DNA from: Pseudocitrobacter cyperus
GTDB lineage: Bacteria > Pseudomonadota > Gammaproteobacteria > Enterobacterales > Enterobacteriaceae
DNA length: 64,000 nt
Direction of reading: 5' to 3'
Assembly: GCF_039889165.1 (NCBI RefSeq)
Contig: NZ_JAYMYY010000005.1
Span: 248,001-312,000, forward strand
The notes under the pieces are model-generated. The model did not search any database. It saw only the letters and a list, made by a program, of their open reading frames with translations, and was not told the DNA's origin. Positions 18,153-26,830 of the stretch are shown piece by piece. Each line of letters starts with the position of its first letter. Position 1 is the first letter of the stretch. The translations under genes and the position numbers were made by a program.

Positions 18153-18182
18153 AGCCCGCACTCCCTTGCTGGAGTGTGGGCT
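18153..18182. terminator. Hairpin after dctA
   Basis: A 12-bp stem (18153-18164 with 18171-18182, one G-T pair) and a 6-nt loop lie 12 nt after the dctA stop. No U tract follows, so it may stabilise the 3' end rather than terminate on its own. Confidence 0.55.
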
Positions 18183-18369
18183 CCTGCGCATAATTAGGCG
18201 GCGTTGCTTATTGCATGCATCGACGTCATGCTATCGTAAGACATTATTTTTCGTAGCGATGTGACGTTTTGACGATCGTGTGGTCAAACAGACGTGTTTA
18301 CGACATTCTTTTAGGCAACCACGACGTGTGGATTGCCTTTGTAACCAGGAACGTTCATCAGGGGTTCAC

Positions 18370-19857
18370 ATGCAGGGCACAAAAATTCGACTCTTAGCTG
18401 GCAGTTTGCTGATGATGGCAACAGCGGGTTATGTGCAGGCAGAGGCGCTACAGCCCGATCCCGCCTGGCAACAGGGTACCCTGGCTAATGGTTTTCAGTG
18501 GCAGGTTCTTTCCACGCCTCAGCGTCCCAGCGACCGCGTTGAAATCCGGCTGGTGGTGAATATCGGCTCGCTCTCTGAGAGTGCGCAGCAAACTGGCTAT
18601 AGCCATCTCATTCCCCGTATTGCGCTGACGCAAAGCGGAAGCTTACAACCGATGCAGGCTCGCTCATTGTGGCAGCAGGGCATCGACCCGAAACGGCCGC
18701 TACCGCCGGCAATCGTTTCCTATGATTACACTCACTTCAATTTAAGCCTGCCGAATAACCGCACGGACTTACTGAAAGAGTCTCTCTCGTGGCTTGCCAG
18801 CGCGGGCGGTAATGTATCCATTACGCCAGAGACGGTGGAGCATGCCATCAATACCCAGGATATGGTCGCCACCTGGCCGCAGGATACGAAAGATGGCTGG
18901 TGGCGCTACCGTCTGAAAGGTTCCACTATGCTGGGGCACGACCCAGCCGAGCCGCTGAAACGCCCGGTGGATGCCGAGCAGGTGAAGGCGTTCTACCAGA
19001 AATGGTACACGCCGGACGCCATGACGCTGATTGTGGTTGGTAATGTCGATAGCCGCACAGTAGCGGAACAAATCAACAAAACCTTCGGGGAACTGAAAGG
19101 AAAACGTGAAACGCCGGCGGCTGTGCCGACGCTTTCACCGCTGCGCCCGGAAGCGGTCAGCATCATGAGCAATAACATTAAGCAGGATCGCCTGTCGCTG
19201 ATGTGGGATACCCCATGGCAACCGATTCGCGAGTCTGCGGCGATGTTACGCTACTGGCGTGCCGACCTCGCGCGCGAAGCGCTGTTCTGGCATGTTCAGC
19301 AGAAGCTGAGCAAAAACAACGCGAAAGACATTGCGCTGGGCTTCGATTGCCGGGTGCTGTATCTGCGCGCGCAGTGTTCTATCAACCTGGATTCGCCGGG
19401 CGAGAAGCTCAATGGCAATCTCGGTGTGGTCGCCAAAGAGCTGGCTGAAGTACGTGATAACGGCCTGCCTGTCGAAGAGTTTGACGCGCTGATAGCGCAG
19501 AAAAAACTCGAACTGCAAAAGCTGTTTGCGACCTATGCGCGCACCGATACGGATGTGCTGATGAGTCAACGTATGCGCTCGTTGCAAAATCAGGTTGTTG
19601 ATATCGCGCCGGAGCAGTATCAGCAGCTCCGCCAGAACTTCCTCGAATCGTTGACGCTTGACATGGTGAACCAGGATTTGCGCGGGCAACTGTCGCAGGA
19701 TATGGCGCTGATTTTACAGCAGCCAACCGGTGAGCCAGAGCACAACATGAAAGAACTGAAGGCCGCCTGGGATAAAGTGATGGCAGCAACCGCGACGGCT
19801 GAACCGGTCAGCGGTGATGATGTGCGTCAGGAAGTGTCGGATATTCCGCCACAGTAA
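18370..19857 (+). CDS. yhjJ: Periplasmic M16-family protein YhjJ, zinc site lost
   Basis: A 495-residue secreted protein (signal peptide about 1-24, ending AEA) with the two-lobed M16 (insulinase/pitrilysin) fold. The zinc motif HxxEH expected in active members reads HLIPR here (in GYSHLIPRIAL), so the catalytic Glu and second His are missing; E. coli YhjJ shows the same loss. It is probably not a peptidase and its role is unknown. The start was placed at the ATG giving MQGTKIRLLAG, since the longer ORF adds 30 unrelated residues. Confidence 0.92.
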   Translation: MQGTKIRLLAGSLLMMATAGYVQAEALQPDPAWQQGTLANGFQWQVLSTPQRPSDRVEIRLVVNIGSLSESAQQTGYSHLIPRIALTQSGSLQPMQARSLWQQGIDPKRPLPPAIVSYDYTHFNLSLPNNRTDLLKESLSWLASAGGNVSITPETVEHAINTQDMVATWPQDTKDGWWRYRLKGSTMLGHDPAEPLKRPVDAEQVKAFYQKWYTPDAMTLIVVGNVDSRTVAEQINKTFGELKGKRETPAAVPTLSPLRPEAVSIMSNNIKQDRLSLMWDTPWQPIRESAAMLRYWRADLAREALFWHVQQKLSKNNAKDIALGFDCRVLYLRAQCSINLDSPGEKLNGNLGVVAKELAEVRDNGLPVEEFDALIAQKKLELQKLFATYARTDTDVLMSQRMRSLQNQVVDIAPEQYQQLRQNFLESLTLDMVNQDLRGQLSQDMALILQQPTGEPEHNMKELKAAWDKVMAATATAEPVSGDDVRQEVSDIPPQ

Positions 19858-19862
19858 CACAA

Positions 19863-19980
19863 CCCTCACCCCTCACCCTGCCCTCTCCCCATAGGGGAGA
19901 GGGTGATGTTTGGTGCAATATTTACGCTTTGTGCTCGATCTGTTCCCTCTCCCCTATGGGGAGAGGGTTAGGGTGAGGGG
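19863..19980. repeat. Double-hairpin intergenic repeat, copy 1
   Basis: Two hairpins with arms CCCTCTCCCC/GGGGAGAGGG (19881-19903 and 19945-19967) are separated by a 41-bp core and enclosed by an outer inverted repeat CCCCTCACCCT/AGGGTGAGGGG. It sits between the convergent 3' ends of yhjJ and kdgK. It is not a canonical ERIC or REP sequence. Three more copies occur in the window. Confidence 0.9.
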
Positions 19981-19994
19981 TAAGGGGTTCGCCC

Positions 19995-20924
19995 TTAAGC
20001 CGGCATCGCCTCACGCGGGATAATCGCGCCGCGATACTGAATCACGGTGCTGGCAGTCTGGTGGCCGCGCTTCGCTGCCGCTTCGGCATCGCCGCCGGTT
20101 AAACGCACCGCCAGGTAGCCCGCGCTGAAGGAATCCCCCGCCGCCGTGGTATCCACCACTTTCTCTTTCGGCAGTTTCACCGCCGGAACATCAAGGAGCG
20201 GTTGCCCAACAATCGCCACCAGGCAGGAGTCGGCGCCGCGTTTGACCACCACTTCCTGCACGCCAGCCGCATGAGTACGGGCAATCACCTCTTCAACCGG
20301 CTTCTCGCCCCACAGCGCGTCTTCGTCATCCAGCGTCAGGAAGGCGATATCCGTGCATTCCAGCATCTGCTGGTAAACCTGTTGCGTCTCTTCTTTGCTG
20401 GCCCACAGACGCGGACGGTAATTGTTGTCAAAAATAACTTTCCCGCCGTTGGCGCGGCATTCACGCAGCAGAGAGAGCAATTTTTCGCGGCTTGTCGGGC
20501 TTAAAATCGCCAGGCTGATACCGCTCAGATAGAGATAGTCAAAGGTGGCCAGCTCTTCACAAATTGTGGCGGCTTCTTCGCTCTCCAGCCAGAATTTAGC
20601 GGCGGCTTCATTACGCCAGTAGTAGAACGTGCGTTCGCCCGTTTCATCAGTTTCGATGTAGTAGAGACCCGGCATACGGTTGTTCATTCGCTGAATCAAA
20701 CCGGTTCCGACGTTTTCTGCTGTCCATGCGTCAAGCATTTGCTGGCTGAAAGTATCGGTGCCCAGCGCAGTGACGTAATCAACATGCAGCGCGGCGGCAT
20801 CAACCTGGCGTGCGATATAAACAGAGGTATTTAACGTATCGCCGCCGAAGCCGCGGGTAACGTCTGCGCCTTTCTCGGACAGCTCAATCATGCATTCGCC
20901 AATCACGGCAATTTTTTTAGACAT
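19995..20924 (-). CDS. kdgK: 2-keto-3-deoxygluconate kinase
   Basis: KdgK phosphorylates 2-keto-3-deoxygluconate to KDPG, feeding hexuronate catabolism into the Entner-Doudoroff aldolase step. The 309-residue protein is a PfkB/ribokinase-family enzyme: an N-terminal substrate domain (GECMIELSE, GGDTLNTSVY) and the C-terminal signature DTTAAGDSFSAGYL with the catalytic Asp. Single gene convergent with yhjJ and divergent from pdeH. A KdgR-like box lies upstream at 20995-21014. Confidence 0.96.
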   Translation of the reverse strand: MSKKIAVIGECMIELSEKGADVTRGFGGDTLNTSVYIARQVDAAALHVDYVTALGTDTFSQQMLDAWTAENVGTGLIQRMNNRMPGLYYIETDETGERTFYYWRNEAAAKFWLESEEAATICEELATFDYLYLSGISLAILSPTSREKLLSLLRECRANGGKVIFDNNYRPRLWASKEETQQVYQQMLECTDIAFLTLDDEDALWGEKPVEEVIARTHAAGVQEVVVKRGADSCLVAIVGQPLLDVPAVKLPKEKVVDTTAAGDSFSAGYLAVRLTGGDAEAAAKRGHQTASTVIQYRGAIIPREAMPA

Positions 20925-20994
20925 AGTCGTGAACCTGATCTGAATCGGAATATTAGCGCTAGTGTGCGCTGCGCTGTTTTAGTGGTCAACTATA

Positions 20995-21014
20995 TTAAAA
21001 CAACGTTCCATTAA
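20995..21014. promoter_or_regulatory. KdgR-like operator upstream of kdgK
   Basis: TTAAAACAACGTTCCATTAA resembles the enterobacterial KdgR box (AAAC-3 nt-GTT-C-AT core). It shares the 12-nt core TAAAACAACGTT with a box upstream of the TRAP operon at 57319-57337. It lies about 70 bp upstream of the kdgK start, near a possible minus-strand -10 (TATAGT). Confidence 0.6.
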
Positions 21015-21053
21015 TTTTTTGAGCTAGCGCGTGTTAGCGTAAATTTTTGCGTA

Positions 21054-21080
21054 TAAAGTTCTCCATTTCGCCGCCGATAA
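21054..21080 (+). promoter_or_regulatory. Flagellar sigma-28 (FliA) promoter of pdeH
   Basis: TAAAGTTC (21054-21061), an 11-bp spacer and GCCGATAA (21073-21080) match the FliA consensus TAAAGTTT-N11-GCCGATAA at all but one position. It lies 42 bp before the pdeH ATG, placing PdeH in the flagellar class 3 regulon as in E. coli. Confidence 0.93.
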
Positions 21081-21122
21081 CCTTCTGACGAGTTCCATTC
21101 GACCCTCTAACAGGAAGCTGAA

Positions 21123-21896
21123 ATGAAGTTAACGTCGGTCATCCCGCAGTTGAGCATTCCTGCGCCAGGTATCGCGGGTTTGCAAACGCAGCGCTACTGG
21201 CTGGAGTGTGAACGCGTCTACACTTACCAGCCCATCTACACCATCGAAGGTCGCCTGATGGCGATTGAAATCCTCACGGTGGTGACACACCCTGCTCATC
21301 CGCACCAACGCATTGCTCCCGACCGTTATTTCTCTGAGGTTCCCGTCAGCCAACGTATTACGGTATTAAAAGAACAGTTACAAATGTTGGTTTTGAAACA
21401 GAGTTTTTTTATTCAAAATCAAATCCTTGCATCGGTAAATGTCGACGGCCCCACGCTGATGGCAATGCGTCAGGATCCCGCGCTTAAAGCGCTGATTGAG
21501 CCGATCGACTGGCTGCGTTTCGAACTGGTCGAGCATACGCGCCTGCCGCAGGAGTCTTCGTATGCATCAATCTGCGAGTTTGGCCCGCTGTGGCTCGATG
21601 ATTTTGGCACCGGCATGGCGAACTTCTCGTCGCTGAGCGAAGTGCGCTACGACTACATCAAAGTGGCCCGCGATCTCTTCGTCATGTTGCGTAAAACCCC
21701 CGAGGGGCGAAACCTTTTCACCCTGCTGCTGCAATTGATGAACCGGTACTGCCGCGGCGTTATCGTGGAAGGCGTCGAAACGGAAGAGGAGTGGCAGGAT
21801 GTACAGGAGTCACCCGCGTTTGCCGCCCAGGGCTACTTTCTTTCCCGCCCGGTGCCGATGAAAACCCTTGATGATGTGGTGATTGCATTTTCCTGA
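21123..21896 (+). CDS. pdeH: c-di-GMP phosphodiesterase PdeH (YhjH)
   Basis: A stand-alone cytosolic EAL-domain protein of 257 residues. In E. coli and Salmonella it is the main phosphodiesterase keeping c-di-GMP low in motile cells, so that YcgR does not brake the flagellum and cellulose stays off. EAL elements visible include YQPIYTIEGRLMAIE (the EAL motif reads EIL), NVDGPTL, ELVEHT, LDDFGTGMANF, YDYIK and VEGVETEEEW. Preceded by AACAGGAAGCTGAA as ribosome-binding region and by a FliA promoter. Confidence 0.96.
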   Translation: MKLTSVIPQLSIPAPGIAGLQTQRYWLECERVYTYQPIYTIEGRLMAIEILTVVTHPAHPHQRIAPDRYFSEVPVSQRITVLKEQLQMLVLKQSFFIQNQILASVNVDGPTLMAMRQDPALKALIEPIDWLRFELVEHTRLPQESSYASICEFGPLWLDDFGTGMANFSSLSEVRYDYIKVARDLFVMLRKTPEGRNLFTLLLQLMNRYCRGVIVEGVETEEEWQDVQESPAFAAQGYFLSRPVPMKTLDDVVIAFS

Positions 21897-21963
21897 ATTT
21901 TACCGCTCTCTTCTCCCTCAGCTATCTTTATGAGAGGTGAGGAATTTCACAAAAGGAGCGAGC

Positions 21964-24021
21964 GTGACGAAATTAAGCAAGGCGATTGCCATCACCGCAG
22001 GGGTATTAGTCTCCCTGATTATCCTGCTGTTGGTTATTATTGCGACCTTCGACTGGAACCGACTGAAGCCAACCATCAACGAAAAAGTCTCTGCAGAGCT
22101 GCATCGGCCTTTTGCCATACGCGGCGATCTTGGCGTGGTGTGGGAGCGTCAAAAACAGGAAACCGGCTGGCGTAGCTGGATACCCTGGCCGCATGTGCAT
22201 GCTGAAGACATCATGCTGGGCAACCCGCCGGATATCCCGGACGTCACTATGGTGCATCTCCCGCGTGTAGAAGCCACGCTGGCTCCGCTGGCGCTGCTCA
22301 CCAAAACCGTCTGGCTGCCGTGGATCAAACTGGAACAGCCAGATGCGCGCCTGATCCGACTCTCTGAGAAGAACAACAACTGGACTTTTACCATCGGTGA
22401 TGGCAAGGACGAGAAAAACGCCCAGCCTTCGGCGTGGTCGTTCCGTCTGGATAACATTCTGTTTGATCGCGGGCGTATTACCGTGGATGACAAAGTGAGT
22501 CAGGCGGCGATTGAGATCCTGGTTGATCCGCTGGGCAAGCCGTTACCGTTCAGTGAAGTCACGGGCAGCAAAGGAGAGGGGGATAACGCAAAGGCCGGGG
22601 ATTATGTTTTCGGTCTGAAAGCGCAGGGGCGCTATCGTGGCGAGCCGCTTACCGGTACCGGTAAAATTGGCGGCATGCTGGCGCTGCGTGGTGACGGACA
22701 GCCTTTCCCGGTGCAGGCCGATTTCCGATCTGGCAATACGCGGGTGGCGTTTGTCGGTGCGGTGAATGATCCAATGAAAATGGGCGGAGTCGATCTTCAG
22801 CTCAAATTCTCCGGTGATTCCCTGAGCGATCTCTACGATCTCACTGGCGTGCTGCTGCCCGATACGCCGCCGTTTGAGACGGATGGTCGGCTGAAAGCAA
22901 AAATTGATAGCGAAACCTCCTCAGTCTTTGACTATCGTAATTTTAACGGGCGTATCGGCGACAGCGATATCCACGGTTCGCTGACCTACACCACCGGGAA
23001 ACCGAGGCCTAAGCTTGAGGGCGACCTGGAGTCGCGCCAGCTACGGTTGGCAGATTTAGGCCCGCTTATCGGCGTCGATTCAGGGAAGGGCGCGCAGAAA
23101 GCGAAAAATTCGGAGGCGCGTAAGGGGGAATCGACAATACAGCCAGCCGATAAAGTGTTGCCTTACGACCGTTTCGAAACGGATAAATGGAATGTGATGG
23201 ACGCGGATGTACGCTTTAAAGGGCGACGCATCGAGCATGGCAGCACGCTGCCAATAAGCGATCTCTCCACCCATATCATCCTGAAAAATGCGGATCTGCG
23301 TTTACAACCGATCAAACTGGGGCTGGCGGGTGGCACCATCAGCGGCAATATTCACCTGGAAGGCGACCGCAAACCGATGCGCGGACAGGCGGATATTCAG
23401 GCGCGTCGCCTGAAGCTGAAAGAACTGATGCCCAACGTCGAGCTGATGCAAAAAACGCTCGGTGAAATGAACGGTGATGCGCAGTTCCGCGGCACCGGAA
23501 ATTCGGTGGCGGCATTGCTCGGCAACAGTAATGGCAACCTGAAGCTGCTGATGAATGATGGCCTGATTAGCCGTAACCTGATGGAGATCGTTGGGCTCAA
23601 CGTGGGTAACTTTATCGTCGGGCAAATCTTCGGCGACGATGAAGTGCGGGTAAACTGTGCGGCGGCGAATCTCGATATTGTCAACGGCGTGGCGCGTCCA
23701 CAGATTTTTGCCTTTGATACGGAAAACGCGCTGATTAATGTGACCGGTACAGCCAGCTTTGCCTCTGAGCAGCTTGATTTGACGATTGACCCGGAAAGTA
23801 AGGGGATTCGTATCATCACCCTGCGCTCACCGCTGTATGTGCGCGGCAGCTTTAAGAACCCGCAGGCGGGGGTGAAAGCCGGGCCATTGATTGCCCGTGG
23901 CGCGGTGGCTGCGGCGCTGGCGACGCTCGTCACGCCAGCGGCGGCGCTGCTGGCGTTGATTTCGCCGTCAGAAGGGGATGCAAATCAGTGCCAGACCATT
24001 TTGTCACAGATGAAGCATTGA
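21964..24021 (+). CDS. yhjG: AsmA-family protein YhjG
   Basis: A 685-residue protein anchored by an N-terminal helix (about 9-30) with a long periplasmic part of repeated beta-rich AsmA-like segments, ending in a hydrophobic Ala/Leu-rich stretch. AsmA-family proteins are thought to help move phospholipid between the membranes; YhjG itself has no firm role. The GTG at 21964 was chosen because AAGGAG precedes it by about 5 nt and the length then matches E. coli YhjG (686); an upstream GTG at 21937 would add 9 residues. Confidence 0.92.
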   Translation: MTKLSKAIAITAGVLVSLIILLLVIIATFDWNRLKPTINEKVSAELHRPFAIRGDLGVVWERQKQETGWRSWIPWPHVHAEDIMLGNPPDIPDVTMVHLPRVEATLAPLALLTKTVWLPWIKLEQPDARLIRLSEKNNNWTFTIGDGKDEKNAQPSAWSFRLDNILFDRGRITVDDKVSQAAIEILVDPLGKPLPFSEVTGSKGEGDNAKAGDYVFGLKAQGRYRGEPLTGTGKIGGMLALRGDGQPFPVQADFRSGNTRVAFVGAVNDPMKMGGVDLQLKFSGDSLSDLYDLTGVLLPDTPPFETDGRLKAKIDSETSSVFDYRNFNGRIGDSDIHGSLTYTTGKPRPKLEGDLESRQLRLADLGPLIGVDSGKGAQKAKNSEARKGESTIQPADKVLPYDRFETDKWNVMDADVRFKGRRIEHGSTLPISDLSTHIILKNADLRLQPIKLGLAGGTISGNIHLEGDRKPMRGQADIQARRLKLKELMPNVELMQKTLGEMNGDAQFRGTGNSVAALLGNSNGNLKLLMNDGLISRNLMEIVGLNVGNFIVGQIFGDDEVRVNCAAANLDIVNGVARPQIFAFDTENALINVTGTASFASEQLDLTIDPESKGIRIITLRSPLYVRGSFKNPQAGVKAGPLIARGAVAAALATLVTPAAALLALISPSEGDANQCQTILSQMKH

Positions 24022-24043
24022 TGTTGGATGGTGCGCGCTGGTG

Positions 24044-24148
24044 CCCTCACCCCGGCCCTCTCCTACAGGGAGAGGGAGAAAACCGCACATGCCTCGCTAT
24101 TGGCACCATCGGTTCCCTCTCCCGGCGGGAGAGGGTTAGGGTGAGGGG
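24044..24148. repeat. Double-hairpin intergenic repeat, copy 2
   Basis: Same design as copy 1: a left CCCTCACCCC arm, hairpin CCCTCTCC/GGGAGAGGG, a core of about 38 bp, a second CCCTCTCCC/GGGAGAGGG hairpin and TTAGGGTGAGGGG. Its core is closely related to the reverse complement of the core of copy 4, so the two lie in opposite orientations. It sits between convergent yhjG and yhjE. Confidence 0.9.
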
Positions 24149-24155
24149 GCATGTT

Positions 24156-25478
24156 TTACAACGCCTGATGCTTCGTCTCATGGGTCAGCAGCAGCGCAAT
24201 CAGCGTCAACGCCGCCATCGCTGCCAGATAGACGCCTACGTAGTACAACCCGTAGCTGCCCTGTAACCAGGCCGCGATATACGGCGCAACCGATGCGCCA
24301 AGAATCGACGACACGTTATAGGAGAAAGACGCCCCGGTATAACGCACTTCCGTCGGGAACAGCTCCGGCAGCAGCGCGCCCATCGGGCCAAAGGTCAGCC
24401 CCATCAGGCTCAGGCCGATCAACAGGAACAGCATAATCAGCGATGGCTCACCGGAACCCAGCAGCGGCCGGAAGAAGAACAGAGCGAACAGAATAATCAT
24501 CGATGTGATAACAATCATGCTGGAACGGCGACCAAAGCGGTCAGCCAGCAGCCCGGCAATCGGCACCATCACGCCAAAACCGATCACCGCCAGCATCAGC
24601 ATCCACAGCACTTCATTACGCGGCAGCCCCAGGCCGTTCGGTGCAGCAGCGGTGCTATAGCTCATTGAGTAAACCGTCATAATATAAAACAGGGTATAGG
24701 TTGCCAGCATGATAAAGGTGCCGAGAACCGTCACGCGCATATGTTTGGTCAGCAGCGTGCCCATCGGCACTTTCACCTGTTTTTTCGCCGCGGCGACTTT
24801 GGCGAATACCGGGGTTTCATGCAGCGATACGCGCACGTACAGGCCAATAATGACCAGTACTGCGGAGAAGATGAACGGCACACGCCAGCCCCAGCTCATA
24901 AACTGCTCGTCGCTGAGTAACCAGGAGAGCAACAGGAAAGTGCCGTTAGCGAAGAAGAAGCCAATTGGCGCACCCAGTTGTGGGAATGAACCATACAGCG
25001 CGCGTTTTCGCGGCGGAGCGTTTTCCGTCGCCAGCAGCGCCGCGCCGCCCCATTCACCGCCCAGCCCTAACCCCTGACCAAAACGCGCCAGCGCCAGCAG
25101 CATCGGCGCCAGAATGCCAATGCTTTCATAACCCGGCAGCAGGCCAATGATGACGGTGGAGATCCCCATCGTCAGTAGAGAGGCAACCAGCGTGACTTTA
25201 CGCCCGACGCGGTCGCCGAAGTGACCGAACAGCGCGGAGCCAATTGGGCGTGCGACGAAGGCAATGGCAAAAGTCGCCAGCGACTGGAGTGTCGCCGCCG
25301 CCGGGTCGCCCTGCGGGAAGAAGATATGCGGGAAAACAATGACCGCGGCAGTGGCGTAAATATAGAAATCGAAGAACTCAATGGCGGTGCCGATGAGTGA
25401 CGCGACGACAACTTTATTGCGCGAGTTAACCGGCGTGATGTCTTGTTCGTTATCGAGTGTTGTGGCGGTAGCTTGCAT
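24156..25478 (-). CDS. yhjE: MFS transporter YhjE (metabolite:H+ symporter type)
   Basis: A 440-residue, 12-helix major facilitator protein of the metabolite:H+ symporter group (relatives include ShiA, KgtP and ProP). The family loop motif GHFGDRVGRK between helices 2 and 3 is present, as is the related LADRFGRRSS in the second half. The substrate is not known; an organic acid or zwitterion is typical for the group. Same length as E. coli YhjE. Convergent with yhjG across repeat copy 2. Confidence 0.93.
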   Translation of the reverse strand: MQATATTLDNEQDITPVNSRNKVVVASLIGTAIEFFDFYIYATAAVIVFPHIFFPQGDPAAATLQSLATFAIAFVARPIGSALFGHFGDRVGRKVTLVASLLTMGISTVIIGLLPGYESIGILAPMLLALARFGQGLGLGGEWGGAALLATENAPPRKRALYGSFPQLGAPIGFFFANGTFLLLSWLLSDEQFMSWGWRVPFIFSAVLVIIGLYVRVSLHETPVFAKVAAAKKQVKVPMGTLLTKHMRVTVLGTFIMLATYTLFYIMTVYSMSYSTAAAPNGLGLPRNEVLWMLMLAVIGFGVMVPIAGLLADRFGRRSSMIVITSMIILFALFFFRPLLGSGEPSLIMLFLLIGLSLMGLTFGPMGALLPELFPTEVRYTGASFSYNVSSILGASVAPYIAAWLQGSYGLYYVGVYLAAMAALTLIALLLTHETKHQAL

Positions 25479-25708
25479 AGTCTTTTCTTATTTTATAGCG
25501 AACGAAAGGCCATATTAGACATAGCAAAATCGACATTTCAATCTGTAACAGACCGGGTTGATGCGTGAAAAAACGGCAAAAAGTGAATAGTTTTTAAGCC
25601 AGCGAAATCGCTTCTATGAAATGCTTCACAGAATTTACACGATAGTGGATAAAACTGGTTTTTGGTTAAAAAAAAGTTACCAACTGGATTTATCTGCTGA
25701 AATGATGG

Positions 25709-25744
25709 ATCGGGCTGAAATTTTGCATTTTCATTCAGCCCGAT
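25709..25744. terminator. Hairpin at the 3' end of yhjD
   Basis: An 11-bp perfect stem ATCGGGCTGAA/TTCAGCCCGAT (25709-25719 with 25734-25744) lies just after the yhjD stop. The T-rich flank is on the plus-strand side, so for yhjD it may act mainly as a 3' stabiliser. The rest of 25479-25708 is AT-rich and should hold the yhjE promoter. Confidence 0.55.
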
Positions 25745-25750
25745 TTTAAT

Positions 25751-26779
25751 TTAGCGGTGGGTTTTACCCGGCATGCGCGGGTCATCTTTGTACTGGGCGG
25801 TGGCTATCCATGCAGCACAGAACAGCGTTAAGCGGGCAAAGAAGTAGAAGAACGCCATCAGCCCCAGAACCGAACCAAATGCCGCGCCAGAAGGTGATTT
25901 CACCAGCGCAGGCAGGGTCCAGGTCATGATGATTTTAATCACCTCAAAGCCAATCGCCGCGATGAACGTGCCGCGAATCAGCGCTTTTTTGCGCGGGCGA
26001 TGGCGTGGGAGTCGCCAGAAGATCCAGAAGAAGAGCAAATAGTTGGCGAAAATGGAGATGGCCAGGCCAATCAACCGCCATGCGGGTTTCAGCCATTCGA
26101 TGCTGTCCAGGTAGAGGGCTGAAATAATCATCTGCTGTGCGGCGCCGGAAACCGACGTGATCGACAGTGTGACAATCAGAGCGACAAGCAGGCCAATCAG
26201 CGAAACAAAATCACGCAGATACTTAATCCAGATTTTCTCCTGATCCTGCGGCGTGCGTTCCCAGACATCGCGCGACTGGGCGCGAATCGCCTCGCGCAGG
26301 TTGCCCATCCAGTTAACCCCGGAATAGAGCGCCACCGCAAGCCCGACTAAACCGACGGTAGTACGCTGCTGCACGGCGGTATTGATGGTGCTTTTTAGCG
26401 TGGCAGCAAGCGTCGGGTCGCTGACGTTGGTGAGGATTTTATCGAAGATATCCTGCAGAAGCGTTGGGTGTGAGGCGAGGATAAAACCCCCCGCGGCAAA
26501 CGACACCATCAGAATCGGGATCATCGACAGGAACGAAAAGTAGGTGATGGCTGCGCCAAACTGATTACCCAAACGATCGTTAAAGCGCTCGGCAGCGCGG
26601 AGCAAGTGGGCGATGATCGGCTGCTGCTGAATCTTTTGCGCGGTATGAGTCACTTTATTGAGTGCCTGCGCGGCTTTACCGGGCTCTTCGGGTGCCCGAT
26701 GTTCTTCGGTATCGATAGGTTTGATGGGGTCGTGCTCCAGTTCCTGAGTAGGACGTTTTACGTCATTTTCCGGCGTCAT
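25751..26779 (-). CDS. yhjD: Inner-membrane protein YhjD (YihY/BrkB family)
   Basis: A 342-residue protein with about six membrane segments and hydrophilic ends; the first 70 residues are charged. It belongs to the YihY/virulence factor BrkB family. In E. coli, altered YhjD lets cells survive without Kdo on lipid A, which led to a proposed link with lipid IVA export; a transport activity is not established. Length is close to E. coli YhjD (337). It lies 51 bp after yhjC on the same strand. Confidence 0.92.
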   Translation of the reverse strand: MTPENDVKRPTQELEHDPIKPIDTEEHRAPEEPGKAAQALNKVTHTAQKIQQQPIIAHLLRAAERFNDRLGNQFGAAITYFSFLSMIPILMVSFAAGGFILASHPTLLQDIFDKILTNVSDPTLAATLKSTINTAVQQRTTVGLVGLAVALYSGVNWMGNLREAIRAQSRDVWERTPQDQEKIWIKYLRDFVSLIGLLVALIVTLSITSVSGAAQQMIISALYLDSIEWLKPAWRLIGLAISIFANYLLFFWIFWRLPRHRPRKKALIRGTFIAAIGFEVIKIIMTWTLPALVKSPSGAAFGSVLGLMAFFYFFARLTLFCAAWIATAQYKDDPRMPGKTHR

Positions 26780-26830
26780 CAGGTCGGTTTTCCTTTTCTC
26801 TTGTTTACTATCACTAAATTATAGACTCTG

